NCBI GenBank assembly: GCA_030141605.1 | Contig: JAQGDQ010000789.1 | Location: 31,481 to 95,480, forward strand | Source of the DNA: Tubiluchus corallicola | Taxonomy: Eukaryota > Priapulida > Priapulimorpha > Priapulimorphida > Tubiluchidae | Reading direction: 5' to 3' | Length of the DNA stretch: 64,000 nt | Shown here: in pieces, positions 26,601 to 37,800 of the stretch | How the letters are laid out: each line of letters opens with the position of its first letter | Position numbering within the stretch: position 1 is the stretch's first letter | Translations under genes and position numbers: made by a program | Notes under the pieces: model-generated | Told to the model about the DNA's origin: nothing | Seen by the model: the letters and a program-made list of their open reading frames with translations, nothing else | The model's database searches: none

Positions 26601-29600
26601 TCGAATCCTGATTCCTTCTGGTGTCTCTGGGTTTGGCTTCGCAATGACATTATATGCGCGGACTATATGCTGTGTGTCAGCCTCGACTTGTCACAGATGC
26701 GAACTCAATTTAGTATTTAATTTTCAATTAACTAATTGACTATTAGTCATTATTTTGATTTGTATTTTTAAACATAATTTTTCATTGGCACTAAATATTG
26801 CCGTGGTGACACCTGATAACAAAATTTGCAGTTATCGCTTAATATTTTGCTACCGCTATATGTTTTGTATGGAATTAGGTCACTTAGCTTCCTCAGTTTA
26901 ATGCAGTGGTTTTTCACACTAGATAGCAGGAATAGAGCTTAAACAACGATCATAGACAAATGGGTGTTAAAAACAACGTTTTCCTCAAATGCCATGATAG
27001 ATTTGTTGATAGAAATGAACAGATTAACTGTGACTGTTCTTGACTAATGTACATTATGTTTACCATTTTTGTGTATATGTGGATCGACTATGGGACTACG
27101 AGTATGACAAAAATACAGATTGTAAAGTTAAACTATGTTTTCATCAATTGATTAACAACAGCTTTCAGTCATTTTTCATTTATTCTCAAACTCGGCCAAG
27201 CACGGTCAAGTGCAAAATGGCTTAGTTTCAGCAGGATAATAAGAAAAGCAAGACAATAAACAAGTCTTGTTCAAATATAAAAGCAGTTCATACTCGAAAA
27301 ATTCTTTTCCTGGCGATGTTTGCTGTGCCGAAAAATTCGTAGGCAAATTTCCATTCGCGCAGTAGACAGTATTCCACGGGTGTCCACAAGTGGCCCAAGG
27401 CAAATTAGCAGTGAAAGATGAGAAGAAATAGTAAAATGCCCAGCTGACGATGATGTTGTAGTAGAACGCTACATAGAATGATATCAAACATGAGGCAAAC
27501 CCAGCGCCTGTAAAAGATTTGGTTTGATTGACTGACTGATTTTTTTTATAGATTTAGTCGATCTGTACTAAATATACTTTTAATTAAAATGGAAATGTAT
27601 AGTACAAACTAAAAGTTTACGGATTTTAGATTTTACATAAATATAAAATAAACTGTATATAATAGGAGAAAGGGAAAAGTCCTTCCAGGTTAAAGTCTCT
27701 TAGTAGAAGAGTTTCAGTAAATTCAGCTAAGTTTAACACCTTGTCTCACTAGTTATTTCATAATCAGAGTCACAATTTTGAACAGGCTTGAAAATGCCGA
27801 CATTATGCATTTTGCGCATTAAATTTATGGCGGCTTGTAAAATTTGATCGGATTTCTGCAAAAAATCTCATTTGAACTGGCAACAATATGTTCAGGCAGA
27901 GCATGTCTTGACAAATCTGTTTCTAAAACGTAATTTGCTAACATCCAATTTGAATAATTTACTAAATAATTTATTAAATTTTACCAAAATAAAAAGTGCC
28001 ATTAAGCAAATACATTGTGCTATATCTTCGTAAAAATGTGAGTTTTTCTAACTACTAAGCGATATTGTTTTTATTATTTAGTTATGCACACCTAAACTAT
28101 ATATATATATGTATATGTATAGTTTGTGGGACATTTTCTTTGCTCAGTGAAACCTATAAATTAATCATACCTTTAAATAAGGGGCATAAGGTATTCCAGA
28201 TCCCAAGGCAACCTCTTCTGTGAAACTGTCCAATAATCAACTCAAGATACATCAATGGCATGCCAATCAGAAACAACATCAACAGATAAGGAATTAAAAA
28301 TACAGCTGAAAAGCAAAAGAATAAATTGATGAAAATAAATGCATGTTGCTAAATCGCGCAGGCAACAGCATGCACACATAAATTTTTTCTAATGGGCAGT
28401 AGCATGCACACCTAAACTTTTCCTAGTAGGCAGCAGCATGCACACCTAGACTTTTCCTAATGGGCAGTAGCATACACATCTAAATTTTTCCTAATGGGCA
28501 GCAGCATACACACCTAAACTTTTCATAATAGGGGCAGCATACACACCTAAACTTTTCTTAATAGGGGCAGCATACACACCTAAACTTTTCCTAATGGGGA
28601 GGAGCATACACACCTAAACTTTTCCTGATAGAGAGCAACTAGCATTCTTCGACAAGGTTTTGAGGAGTATATAAGGTAAGCGTTTTATCAGCATTGTTGA
28701 CTTCCTCAGCAACTCAGCGAAATAAAATTTCTACAATAGAAAGAGAAGATAAATTGAATCTAAAACATTATCGTCTCTTGCTGTTGTTGAAATTTTATTT
28801 TAATAGGACTTTCTGAGGAAGTCAACAGCGTTGATGAAACGTTCATGATCATCAATAAAGTTCGTTAACAGCACAATAATCCCAGTCTTCATTAATGAAG
28901 AATAATAAAATAATCCTAAAATAAACCATAGTAACATTAACCATTTTAGATGAGGCACGTACCTCCTCCGTGTATGTAGCACAGAAACGGAAATCTCCAG
29001 AAGTTTCCCAAACCAACAGCGTAGCCAATAAGAGACAAAAGCGATTCCAACTGCGTGTCCCATTCTAATCTTTCGCCCGTTTTTTCTCGCTCAAGCTCTG
29101 CCCTTTTTCTCTCTTTTTCTGGGACGAAATAGAACGCCTGTCCAAGGGCAACGGAATAAGTTGCTGGTGGCTGCACGGAACCAAAAATATTCAAAAATTA
29201 ATTATTTCGAGTGTTTTCAACGTTCTTTATCTGTAACTTAGCAGTATATTACACGTGTACAAAGCACTTTATTTTGAACTGGCCGGTAATCGGTTAATTG
29301 AAGTCAAATGTTATTTAAAGGAAAGGACAAGAAACTTAGCATGTTGGGTTTATTTTACCGTTATCACTAAAACCTAGAAAAATTTAACAAAGAAATTTGC
29401 AAAAACCTGTACGTAAAGCATAAATTTTACACCAGTACAAAGATCTTCAGGTCCAGTGGCAGCCGCCATTCACTTGAAAATTGTGACGTAACAGGTCGAA
29501 TATCGTCACTTTTCGTGAACGCATCGTTGCTTTCCGTAAGAGCACGCTGCATAAACTAATTCATACTTCTACAGCCTTCCTAATATTTGCTTCCAGAAAT

Positions 29601-31438
29601 ATCACAAAACTAACTATCTAATTTTTAGGAAAAGATATTATACTTTTAACGGAAATTAACAGGGCGTTGGTTTTCTTCAGTCGATCAACGACGTCATTGG
29701 TGACTGTTCAAAATGAAAGCGCTCAAATGTGAATGATCGTGACTTTACTAAAGCGATTTTACTAATTACACGAGGCGTTTATTACATTTTCGTCCTTCTA
29801 ACAGTTTTCGCGAACACCGAAATAATCGTAACATGGCTTGGCCTTTCCTTTAACTCAAGCCTGCCTTCAATACAATGACTTATTTATTTGAAACTGTTTA
29901 TCGTAACTGCGACGTTATCAGCGAATTCATTATAAGAAATTTTAGATTGTTATAATTGGAACTACTGCCACTTTAGTGTCTAACTAACATGAAGCGTTCT
30001 AGGTCCGTCAAGATGAGAAAAGTCTCTCAGAAGTGGACAAGGGAGAAAAGTGAGTATTGAGAAACGTGGACAGTGCGAAATGTGGACATTAGGAAAAAGT
30101 GGGCAGTGAGAAAAGCAGACAAGACTAAGAGAGAAGTGAGAATAGTAGACAGTAAGAAAAATGAACAGCGAGACAGCGGACAGTGAGAAAAGTAGAAAAT
30201 GAGTAAGTGACCGGTGGACAAAGTAGTGGACAAAGAGTAGTGGACAAAGAGAGAAGTGGACAGTGAGCAAACTGAGCACTGAGAAATGTCAACAATGAGA
30301 GAAGTGGATATTACAATTAATGATTATTATTATTAGCGATGTTACAAACCGCAGTTAATTAAATTTTGATACCAAACTTGAAAAACAGGAAACGAGAAAA
30401 AGTTAGTATGCACACTGGATTTTAACCACGGACCTTCAGCTCACATTGCAGACCCCTTAAACCACTAGGCCATCATATCTCTCAGCGGTCAGGACAGTCC
30501 AAAGTTAATCCTTTTTTCTGGCCGACCATATTCAGCATTTTGAAAGTTAGATCGCTCACGCTACAGTAATTGTAACTAACTGGACATATTTTTTATTTTG
30601 ATCAATTTTGATTCTGAATTTTCGATGGATGATTAATTATTATAATCTTAATAAGAAGATTTTTATTAATGATGTTACAAACCTACAATTAATAAAATTT
30701 TAATACTGTACCACTTAATACTGTATTAAGACGGGAAATGTGGAAAAAATTCCAGGCAAAAAGCCAGGCTAGTTTTCAGCCAGGTGATTTAAACAGTGAA
30801 CTTTTACTTGGGCTGCGGATTGTAACGTCAAAGTAGGCATTGAAAAAAAGTAAACAGTGAGAAAAGTAGGTATTGAATGATGTAAATAGTGAGAAAAGTG
30901 TGAATATTGAAAAAAGTAGGTAAAAGTGAATAGTGAAAAAAGTATGCATTGAAAAAAGTGAATAGTAAGAAAAGTGGGTATTGAAAAAAGTGAATAGTGA
31001 GAAAAGTGGATATTGAAAAAGTGAATAGTGAGAAAAGTGGATATTGAAAAAGTGAATAGTGAGGAAAGTGGGCATTGAAAAAAGTGAATAGTGAGAAAAG
31101 TGGGTATTGAAAAAAGTGAATAGTGAGAAAAGTGGATATTGAAAAAGTGAATAGTGAGGAAAGTGGGCATTGAAAAAAGTGAATAGTGAGGAAAGTGGGT
31201 TTTGAAAAAAGTGAATAGTGGAAAAATGGATTGGTAATGTGGTACAGACTGGTGATTAAATTAGGTAACAATTTTTGGTGCATCTTAACTCTGAATTTTG
31301 TCCTCTATCCCAGTGGTAATTTTTTTTAAAAACGCCCAGTTATAAATAAAATAACAGAATTTTTTAAACCTGATTTTCGTTTTGTGACCTGACGTCCATC
31401 TTTTCTTGCAACTCAAGTGGCGGATTCTCTTTCTCCAT
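13283..31438 (-). CDS. SLC6 family transporter A: tandem paralogue of monoamine transporter B lacking the TM1 and TM8 aspartates (15 exons, 616 aa)
   Basis: Twelve-TM sodium/chloride symporter of the plasma membrane. Exons in transcript order: 31370-31438, 28963-29170, 28171-28305, 27294-27507, 24110-24248, 23466-23600, 22421-22524, 21567-21691, 21352-21464, 19721-19861, 18626-18725, 16583-16683, 14914-15051, 13569-13673, 13283-13306. All junctions are GT-AG with the phases of transporter B. The start is the ATG opening [13 protein letters not shown], matching [11 protein letters not shown] in B. Kept: WRFP and the asparagine of TM1, LIPY, FYYN in TM3, the extracellular-loop cysteine pair [11 protein letters not shown] with an NFS sequon, [11 protein letters not shown] in TM6, NSLTS in TM7, and the TM10 gate aspartate in [10 protein letters not shown]. 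Changed: TM1 reads YAVGLGN where monoamine carriers have AVDL; TM8 reads LGLGSS where B has LGLDSA; and NGGGAF is HGGAVF. The tail QLRHWISI resembles that of vertebrate NET/DAT. No stop or frameshift is seen, so it is probably expressed. Substrate unknown: amino acid carrier, altered amine carrier or non-transporting paralogue are all possible. Confidence 0.9.
14563..14764. mobile_element. MITE-like element with about 30-bp inverted ends, in transporter A intron 13
   Basis: The left end GGTGGCATTTACCTGACATC continues into CGGAATGCGT. The right end reads, in reverse complement, GTGGGCGTTTACCAGACATC followed by the same CGGAATGCGT. The interior (AAAATCGGTTTAT, then CGTTATTTTTTCTGC) recurs in a second copy at about 34285-34445. 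About 200 bp, no coding capacity, so a non-autonomous DNA element is the best fit. Confidence 0.7.
17311..17552. repeat. CTTA tetranucleotide microsatellite (transporter A intron 11)
   Basis: Nearly pure CTTA units from about 17311 to 17430, continuing as degenerate CTCA/CTTA units to about 17552. Open frames reading LLTYLLTY across it are artefacts. Confidence 0.95.
19205..19580. mobile_element. Fold-back element copy 1, with internal 20-bp tandem repeats (transporter A intron 10)
   Basis: An arm with GAGCTTTTGTCCTTCACGGA and CAGCTGAAATCTACTTGTAT is followed by about six degenerate units of the type ATCTTGAAAGGGATCTAAG, and then by an inverted arm ending in GAAGTCCGCGAAGGACGAA. A second copy with the same arms is at 47820-48095. 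No protein is encoded. Confidence 0.65.
20566..20740. repeat. AGT trinucleotide microsatellite grading into AGTACT units (transporter A intron 9)
   Basis: About 24 uninterrupted AGT units are followed by a variant block of TAGTAC units and a short TAC run. The polyserine and polythreonine frames across it are not genes. Confidence 0.95.
23935..24050. repeat. Degenerate GAAA/GACA-rich tract in transporter A intron 5
   Basis: Purine-rich run of GAAA, GACA and AAAGACA motifs. The same intron of transporter B (43771-44219) holds a purer GAAA/GACA microsatellite, so the two tracts may descend from one present before the duplication. Confidence 0.6.
24358..24480 (+). mobile_element. tRNA-like (SINE head) sequence in transporter A intron 4
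   Basis: TAGCCGAGCGGT at 24358-24369 fits a pol III A box, and GGGTTCGAATCACG near 24457-24470 fits a B box. The spacing is about 90 bp, wider than a simple tRNA but possible with a long variable arm. The acceptor stem does not pair convincingly, so a tRNA-derived SINE or tRNA pseudogene is more likely than a functional tRNA. Confidence 0.5.
25806..25978. mobile_element. Short inverted-repeat element with central palindrome (transporter A intron 4)
   Basis: TTAGATTACGACCGTGATTG with following CCAGAGT on the left matches, in reverse complement, TTAGATTATGCCCGTGATTA with CCAGAGT on the right. Imperfect arms are about 45 bp. The centre contains the palindrome CATTACCCATTGCGGGTAATG. About 170 bp and non-coding: MITE-like. 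Confidence 0.65.
28362..28631. repeat. Minisatellite, about eight 33-34-bp units (transporter A intron 2)
   Basis: Units of the form GGCAGCAGCATACACACCTA followed by AACTTTTCCTAATG repeat about eight times with point changes; later units lose one base. There are no spacers between units, so this is a simple tandem repeat and not a CRISPR array. Confidence 0.9.
30010..30300. repeat. Degenerate GTGGACAGTGAGAAAA-type tandem repeat (transporter A intron 1)
   Basis: Irregular short units with GTGGACA, GTGAGAAAA and GAGAAGTGGACA recur through the block. The motif is close to that of the cleaner minisatellite at 30836-31232, so both may come from one expanding sequence. Confidence 0.7.
30325..30480 (-). 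mobile_element. tRNA-derived SINE, minus strand (transporter A intron 1)
   Basis: Read on the minus strand: GATGGCCTAGTGGTTTAAG (A-box-like) near 30475, then a B-box-like GTGGTTAAAATCC, then TTTCCTGTTTTTCAAGTTTG and the tail ATTTAATTAACTGCGG with TGTAACATC and AATAAT repeats. The same tail occurs near 30660-30740, 44730-44790, 47755-47815, 48225-48295 and 59040-59100, which defines a dispersed family. Confidence 0.7.
30836..31232. repeat. Minisatellite, about 32-bp unit, roughly 12 copies (transporter A intron 1)
   Basis: Unit GAAAAAAGTGAATAGTGAGA followed by AAAGTGGGTATT, with 31/32-bp length variants. It lies about 140 bp downstream (in transcript sense) of the first coding exon. Long minus-strand frames rich in Phe, His and Ser (TIHFF, HYSLF) are reading this repeat and are not proteins. 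Confidence 0.92.
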
Positions 31439-34400
31439 CTTGTCCTCTCTTCAAGTCCTTCACGAAACAAACGGCGAGATACGAAGTTGTTGACGCTTAA
31501 ATCAGCTTACAAACAGCACACGTCAGTGTTACATTATTAAAAGTAACTTTGATTTAAATATTTATAAAAAAATCTCATTCAAAACCGCAAAATTTGGTTT
31601 ATCGTAGTGTCAGCTGTGCTGCACAGAACACTCTCACAAATATTAACATACTCGTTTGCGCCATGAACCCTAGAAGTTGTAGCTGCTGCAATGTGGTTTT
31701 ATGTTCCCTGCCGGCTTATCAAGTTATTTAGGGGTTCCTCCCGCTTCTCTTGTTACAAAAAGTCTTAGACCAGCATCTTTCTAGGTCGGATGCTTATAAC
31801 TGGAACCGCTGCATGGCTTACTGGGTATAGTGTTTTCCTGAAATTGTAAATTCTGGCTTGTTATCTTACAACTCATAGTATTTGAGGTCAGAAGCGAGAA
31901 ACAAAATTGAATATAATTTTCCTGATCTAGTTATGATCTGAATAAGCACTTCATTTAAAATACAACTTTGTTTCTTACACAAATTACTTTTCCAAAAATC
32001 TGAATTTTTATATTTTCCGAATAATGAAAAGCTAGAATTAGATAAACAAATGAACTAAAGTGTCATATTTTTTCCTAAATGTTCTACTGCCCTACACACT
32101 GCACGTTCGATCGCACAGCCTTGCATTCCAGATATTTTCATAAAAACTGTGACGAATCCTTCGCAGTGCCACAGTTTTGGGCGACTACAATTGAATGATT
32201 ATTACAGACGATTTGAGATAGCAGTTGCTCCTACTTCAGTTGCACGTGTGTCAGCGTCTCATAATCCACTAGATAAGTATTGTGCACGTCTGTAAAATGT
32301 GTGTTTTGAAGGACAATTTGCTGCGCGTTGGCATCTGGCTATAGTAATATATGAAGTGATCCAATATCTTTAATCCAAAGTGTTTGATACAATAACACTA
32401 GAAAAAGATTGACAGATTGACTAAACCAGAGCTATATTTGCAGCCTAGTTTTACGCATGGTGCTGCAAGACACCGTCAAAATAAATTGATCCCGTGTGAA
32501 CTAGCTTCTGTTTACATTAGTGTTCTTCACATAAGAGAAATTGTTGCAACTGACAAGCTACAGAAAACAGAACCTGTGCTAAAATAAAAAACTTGTCAAA
32601 TAACAACTGGACTTAATTCGTTTTCCAGTTTTACCAAGATGGCAAGGCATTGTATATCTCCCTAGGTTGCTGAATTCAAATACGATAAAATGTTAGTTTT
32701 ACACCAGCTGCTGCTTACTCACGTGTTGGCTGATTTCAAATTGCTGTAGGAGCCACTACAACTATTGTTGCTGTTACCGCCACTGCTGATTTTAGTGGCG
32801 CTGTCGTCATTGTTGCTCTTGACAGTTCAGAGCAACCAGTGTAACTTATTTAGGCAGCTTGAATGACAGCACTCAGTTTAAGTGATTTTAATACAGAATG
32901 CAAAAATGAGCAATTCACTTTTAATTTATATCTACCTAAGTCAGCACCAATTAGCTGATTTTGGGCATCAAAAGTTACCGACATTTGAATATCAAGTTAG
33001 TCAATTTGATTGTTACTCGAATGGAATAGATTAAATTTTAGCTATGTTACGCCTGTCGTTAACAGTAAAAGTAGTTTACAAACTGCTAATACAGTACTCT
33101 AGCGTTCTCCACAATAGCGCAAAACGTGAAGTGAAAAGTGAAAATAATGTTTATTTTCATTAACCTGCATAAAAGCATTATAACCTAGAATCATTGACGT
33201 GTAGTAATAAACCCGTAAAATGTCAAAATTAGAAATCACAAACTTGAAAGCTAGTTATTTTGGCAATTTAACTTTATTTACTTATTTGAATTTCCGTTGT
33301 GGGTGTTTTTCCAATATGTTTTACTTAAACACTAAAATCGGTAAAGCACGTCTAAGTATTAAAAATTGCGTAAAGCATAAAATTTAGCATTACATGACAA
33401 TATGAGATCATTCGAAAAGCTGAAATAAAAGTCGGGATTTCAAAGGCGTTGAATTAAATACGTTGGACATTCAAAGCTGCAAAATTGAAATACGTTTGCA
33501 ATAAAATTTGATTTATGAATTCAAAAAAAATTCTAAGTACAATATAACACAGCTTATATAAAAGCAAACATAATTATGTACAACGGAATTTAATATAGTT
33601 ATAAATGCTTCCCTATGTCAAACTTGCATTAAACAATAACAAAATCTTAAATCAACAATTAAAACAATAAGCGCAATAAAACTATAAGTAAACAACACAT
33701 TACATGACATGCTATAATGAGTTTTTTATCGAAATTATTTTGAAAACATAGCTATATAACAGCTTAGTAACGCAATTATTGGCACGTGTTGGTTTGATAT
33801 AAGTACAGTCACAAAATTATATAGACAATTTGAAAGTCTAATGAATTTAGGAGAAAATCATTGGTAACACTGGAAAAGGAAGTTAAAATGTTTTTTCTGT
33901 GATCCGAAAAGCGTGAATATTCTTATGTGTTCGTGAACGCTTTACGCATTACTAAAGCCCATTGCGTTCTCTCTGCTATTTTTGGTCGGTGTTCGTAAAA
34001 AATTGAAGTAATAATTTTTGGAAGCCATGCCTCTGTCGAAATTTCAGCGTGACAGTATTCGCAGAGGTAACATTGTATTATTACACGTAAAAATTCAACA
34101 GAGTGCAGGTTTTGGGTGCATAAGATTTTGCAGGGAAAGCACAATACGGCATGTATAATCACTCAGTGAGTGAACAGCAACTAAATGCACATCAAACACG
34201 ATAGTACGCCTCTTCCAAATCTCGAAAACTCAAATGAAAGAAACGTTGCTGTGTATATGTCATAAAGTGACCAAAATTCACCAGGAAACAGACAAAATCG
34301 GTTTATCATGTTTCAATGCACCCGTTTATCAGGCCTGCGTTATGCGTTATTTTTTCTGCGGCTATTTCCTATTGGTTTTTTATTCCGCACCTATTCCGCA

Positions 34401-34881
34401 GGGGGATAACGCATAAAGCATACACATTCCGGGCGATAGGTAAAAGCTGCTTTAACAGTATACTATAACAAGCGTAAAACTGCGTTTTCAGATTTTAATG
34501 CTACTGTAAAGAAACCTTTAAAAAATCATCGTACGATTTGTCATACCAACTTGTGCAAATTACATAATGCAGATGAGAGGTTTCAGAATTTGTCTTTATA
34601 TGCATAACAATCATCATTGTTACCATTAAACGATGGTAATAAAAATACATGTTCTCTATGTTAAATTTTGTTGTACACACACGATATAAATTTTAATAAC
34701 ATTTCAGTAAAAACCATAGGGTACATTATTAATGTTTACACAGTCTTACATAATACAGAATTTACAGACGTCTTGTACTGAAAATTGCACGATTAAAAAT
34801 CATATTATTCTATTATATGTATGATATGTATAGAAATTTACAAGCCTCATATAATTATGACGTTTTTGGTCTCCTTCGTCT
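31439..34881. other. Intergenic space between transporters A and B
   Basis: About 3.4 kb holding the 5' region of A and the 3' UTR of B. AT-rich, with short open frames that show no recognisable homology. A decayed MITE copy is at 34285-34445. I see nothing else that can be supported. Confidence 0.4.
34285..34445. mobile_element. Second, decayed copy of the MITE found at 14563-14764
   Basis: Shares AAAATCGGTTTAT, CAATGCACCCGTTTAT, GCGTTATTTTTTCTGC and the right end (GGATAACGCATAAAGC, ACATTCCGGGCGATAGGTAA) with the first copy. The left inverted end is no longer recognisable. Confidence 0.65.
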
Positions 34882-37800
34882 TCATATTGAAATGTAATGT
34901 CTCGCCTGAAAACACAAACATAAACATATTAAAAAACTGAATATAGGGTGAAAAGTAAAAAATACATTTATATATTTAAATAACTACTAACTTTTAATGT
35001 TTGGTTTGGCCTAATAGTTTAAATATGGTTAACCAGAAAGCATTTATTGTAACCAATTGTTATTTTAAAAAGTTAGGCCTAGTTGTTTCATTGTTGTTTG
35101 ATAAGTAACAAATGAATTACTATATTGACTTTAATTTATCATCTTATTTCTCTGTGTTTTTACTGTAGCCTCGTCTTGAGCCTTTGTAGAAATAATTTTT
35201 AAGCTACCAAGTAAAAAATAAATTCTTACACTTGTCACTCATTACTCCTTCTTAATGAATGACCACAGATGGCAGCACATAAATTGAATCACTCTAATAG
35301 CTTACTCGAAATATTTAATGAATGTATATTTAATGAACATACACAATGTATTATATAATTTTGAAAACATCGTTCATTATGCCATTCACCGGGACATAGT
35401 GCAAGTACTAAAATGCAGCCACTGCATTTATAGGGATAAATTTTTCACACTTATCGATTCCATGTCGTAAGAACAGATGGCGCCACTTACCTGAAATCTT
35501 TTCACCACACGTGTTTGTTGCATGACTTCATGTTCATTTTCAGGTGTAAGACAAAGAGCCAACCGCTGCTCAGGCGTCCCTTTTGTTGTTAAATACTGAA
35601 AAAAAGTTGAAATAGACATAGTATTAGCAAGTGCAAGCCTCTCTTGTGAACTGCGGAACAGTGACTTTTTCAATATAGCGTGAAATACAAAGGTCTCTTT
35701 TATTGTGAGATATGGGAAATCACTGGCCCGCAGTTTAAAAGGGAGGCTTGCACTTGTTAATCAACTGGTCAATTAACGTTATAATTTTTTATTTATTTCT
35801 CGCAAAATTCAGTTTATATGCTGAGTACACAATAAAGTGAATCATGCTTCACACAAGTGTGAAAAGCTTGATGTATAGATCTTTTTTACATTGAAATTAA
35901 AACTTCGCATACAGCCATACTTTAGTCTCTACTCAACATCATTATCATGTATAAAATATAAAAATTTTAGTATATCCAGCTTTTTATTACTGTTTTATAC
36001 CTTTTAGACGTTTGTCGCTTAATTGTTTATTGCGACGTTAAAGTATGTCAAGCTACAGTAAGAAGACAAGAATGTGCAGCGACGGTCGACCATTCTGGCA
36101 GGTAAGCCAGTTTACCTACATAGAAGTGAGGCACTTTTCACATGCATTTTGTGCAGAGGTAATGCATTTCCAGCTCACATAAAAATATTTAAAAAAATGA
36201 ACAAAACTGGAAGTTTGTTATTGTTGCAGTCATTAGTTACTCGTTTGTGTAGTAACTCTATAAAGAGGTCTATTTCACCGTGTTGCTGGTCTCATTCATG
36301 TAAAAAGTTTTTAACAATTTTTCATAACGTCATGATAAAGTTCTGTATTGTGAATTTTTATGAAAAAAACGGATTCGTGGCAATGGTAATTTAAAGACTT
36401 TAAAGATTTAAACGAACTGACCGACTGACGGAAGCGCATTATATGAAGCCTAGCAGACGAGCTAGGTCCATGCCTACAAACACGAGTTTGTACATTTTAC
36501 AAGACAGCAAAATACGCATACATGCGTGTATGCAAATAACCCAATGCTTCACATTCCGGACTAGTTTTTTTGCTCAAGCTTTTTAGCTGAAAAAATACTG
36601 CGTAGAAAAGGAACTAAAGTTTCTTTTAAGCTTCTTTACCTCTATTTTAAAATTTCCCATTTTATAAGTTCTGTTTCGCTAAAAAATCTGCAAAGCCAAT
36701 GCGAATAAAGTTCTTTACGTTAACCGAGGTGTATAGTTTTTTTATAAACAACTAATAAACTTAAATTGCTGACCCTACCTTGTACACTGCATGAATTGGT
36801 ATTAAGATAGCCGAGGAAAGACAAATTAGCCATCCAAGTGCATTAGCCCACTTCGGATAAGTATAGTCTTCATATGTAAGTGGCGCATAGCCAATAATAC
36901 TGGCTAATATAATGCACTGAAACAAAATGTACTCAAATTAACGCTTAATTATAGGGCCATTATTAGAAATAAGTCTAAGATTTAATGTGTTGAAAAACTT
37001 CTGCAACCTTCGTGTAACTAATAACAAAAAAAATAAGTAAAGATCCGCATTACTTTGTAAATATTATATAAATATAGTAAAGATCCAGTATAAGATCGCT
37101 CAGATTTCACTCTTGGCTTATACTTCTTGACAAGAGGACACAATGTAGAAATATTCAATACGCAAAAAACACTTATTACTGCTGCCACAAATATGGACTT
37201 TCGTATTTTTGGTACTAAGTCTAAGTCACACTTCTTAAAGTGTGAACATTTCGTACATTCATGTTCCAATGACTCCTTTCTTTTTCGTTCTTTTTTCAGT
37301 GTTGTTCTTTTCTTTCGATGATTTATTACGTCAGCCTTTTACTTTTGCGTTGAATGTTTTCTTTCCAAACACACGAATGTTTGCTTGGTCAACTATGTTC
37401 ATTTGTGTGCTTTTGTCCAATTGTTCATCCTTCTTATATGAGTTTATTCATTTGTTATTTGTTTCTTTGTTCGCTGTTTGTTCACCCATTCGTTACTTCA
37501 TTTATTTGTTTATCTGCCAGCTAGCTAGTTATTTAACATGACAAAAGAAATTTGATGTTCTTCTGCATGTATGTCTGAAAATGTGACTGTAAGTTTTGTA
37601 AAAACATTTTCCTCGCTTTCAGCAGTTAAGTTAATAATTATAACTATAATATAGATTTTCATAAAACTTACAAAAATAAATATGGGACTCAAGAATTTCC
37701 AGCATATCCTCCAGTATATCCCAGGTCTGAAGTACATCATGGTTTGGACATCTCTACATAAATTCTCAATTCCTACACACAAAAACATAAATTGTACACA

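Noticed and set aside
28362-28631. Possible CRISPR array (regular 33-bp repeats)
   Set aside because: The units are contiguous with no unique spacers, and the DNA is animal intron.
30769-31283. Overlapping minus-strand frames of 99-151 codons rich in Phe, His, Ser and Leu
   Set aside because: They read the 32-bp minisatellite in transporter A intron 1; the period and not protein constraint keeps them open.
13283-31438. Transporter A as a pseudogene
   Set aside because: All 15 exons, 28 splice-site dinucleotides, phases and the stop are intact, and divergence from B preserves hydrophobic and ion-site residues apart from the specific changes reported.
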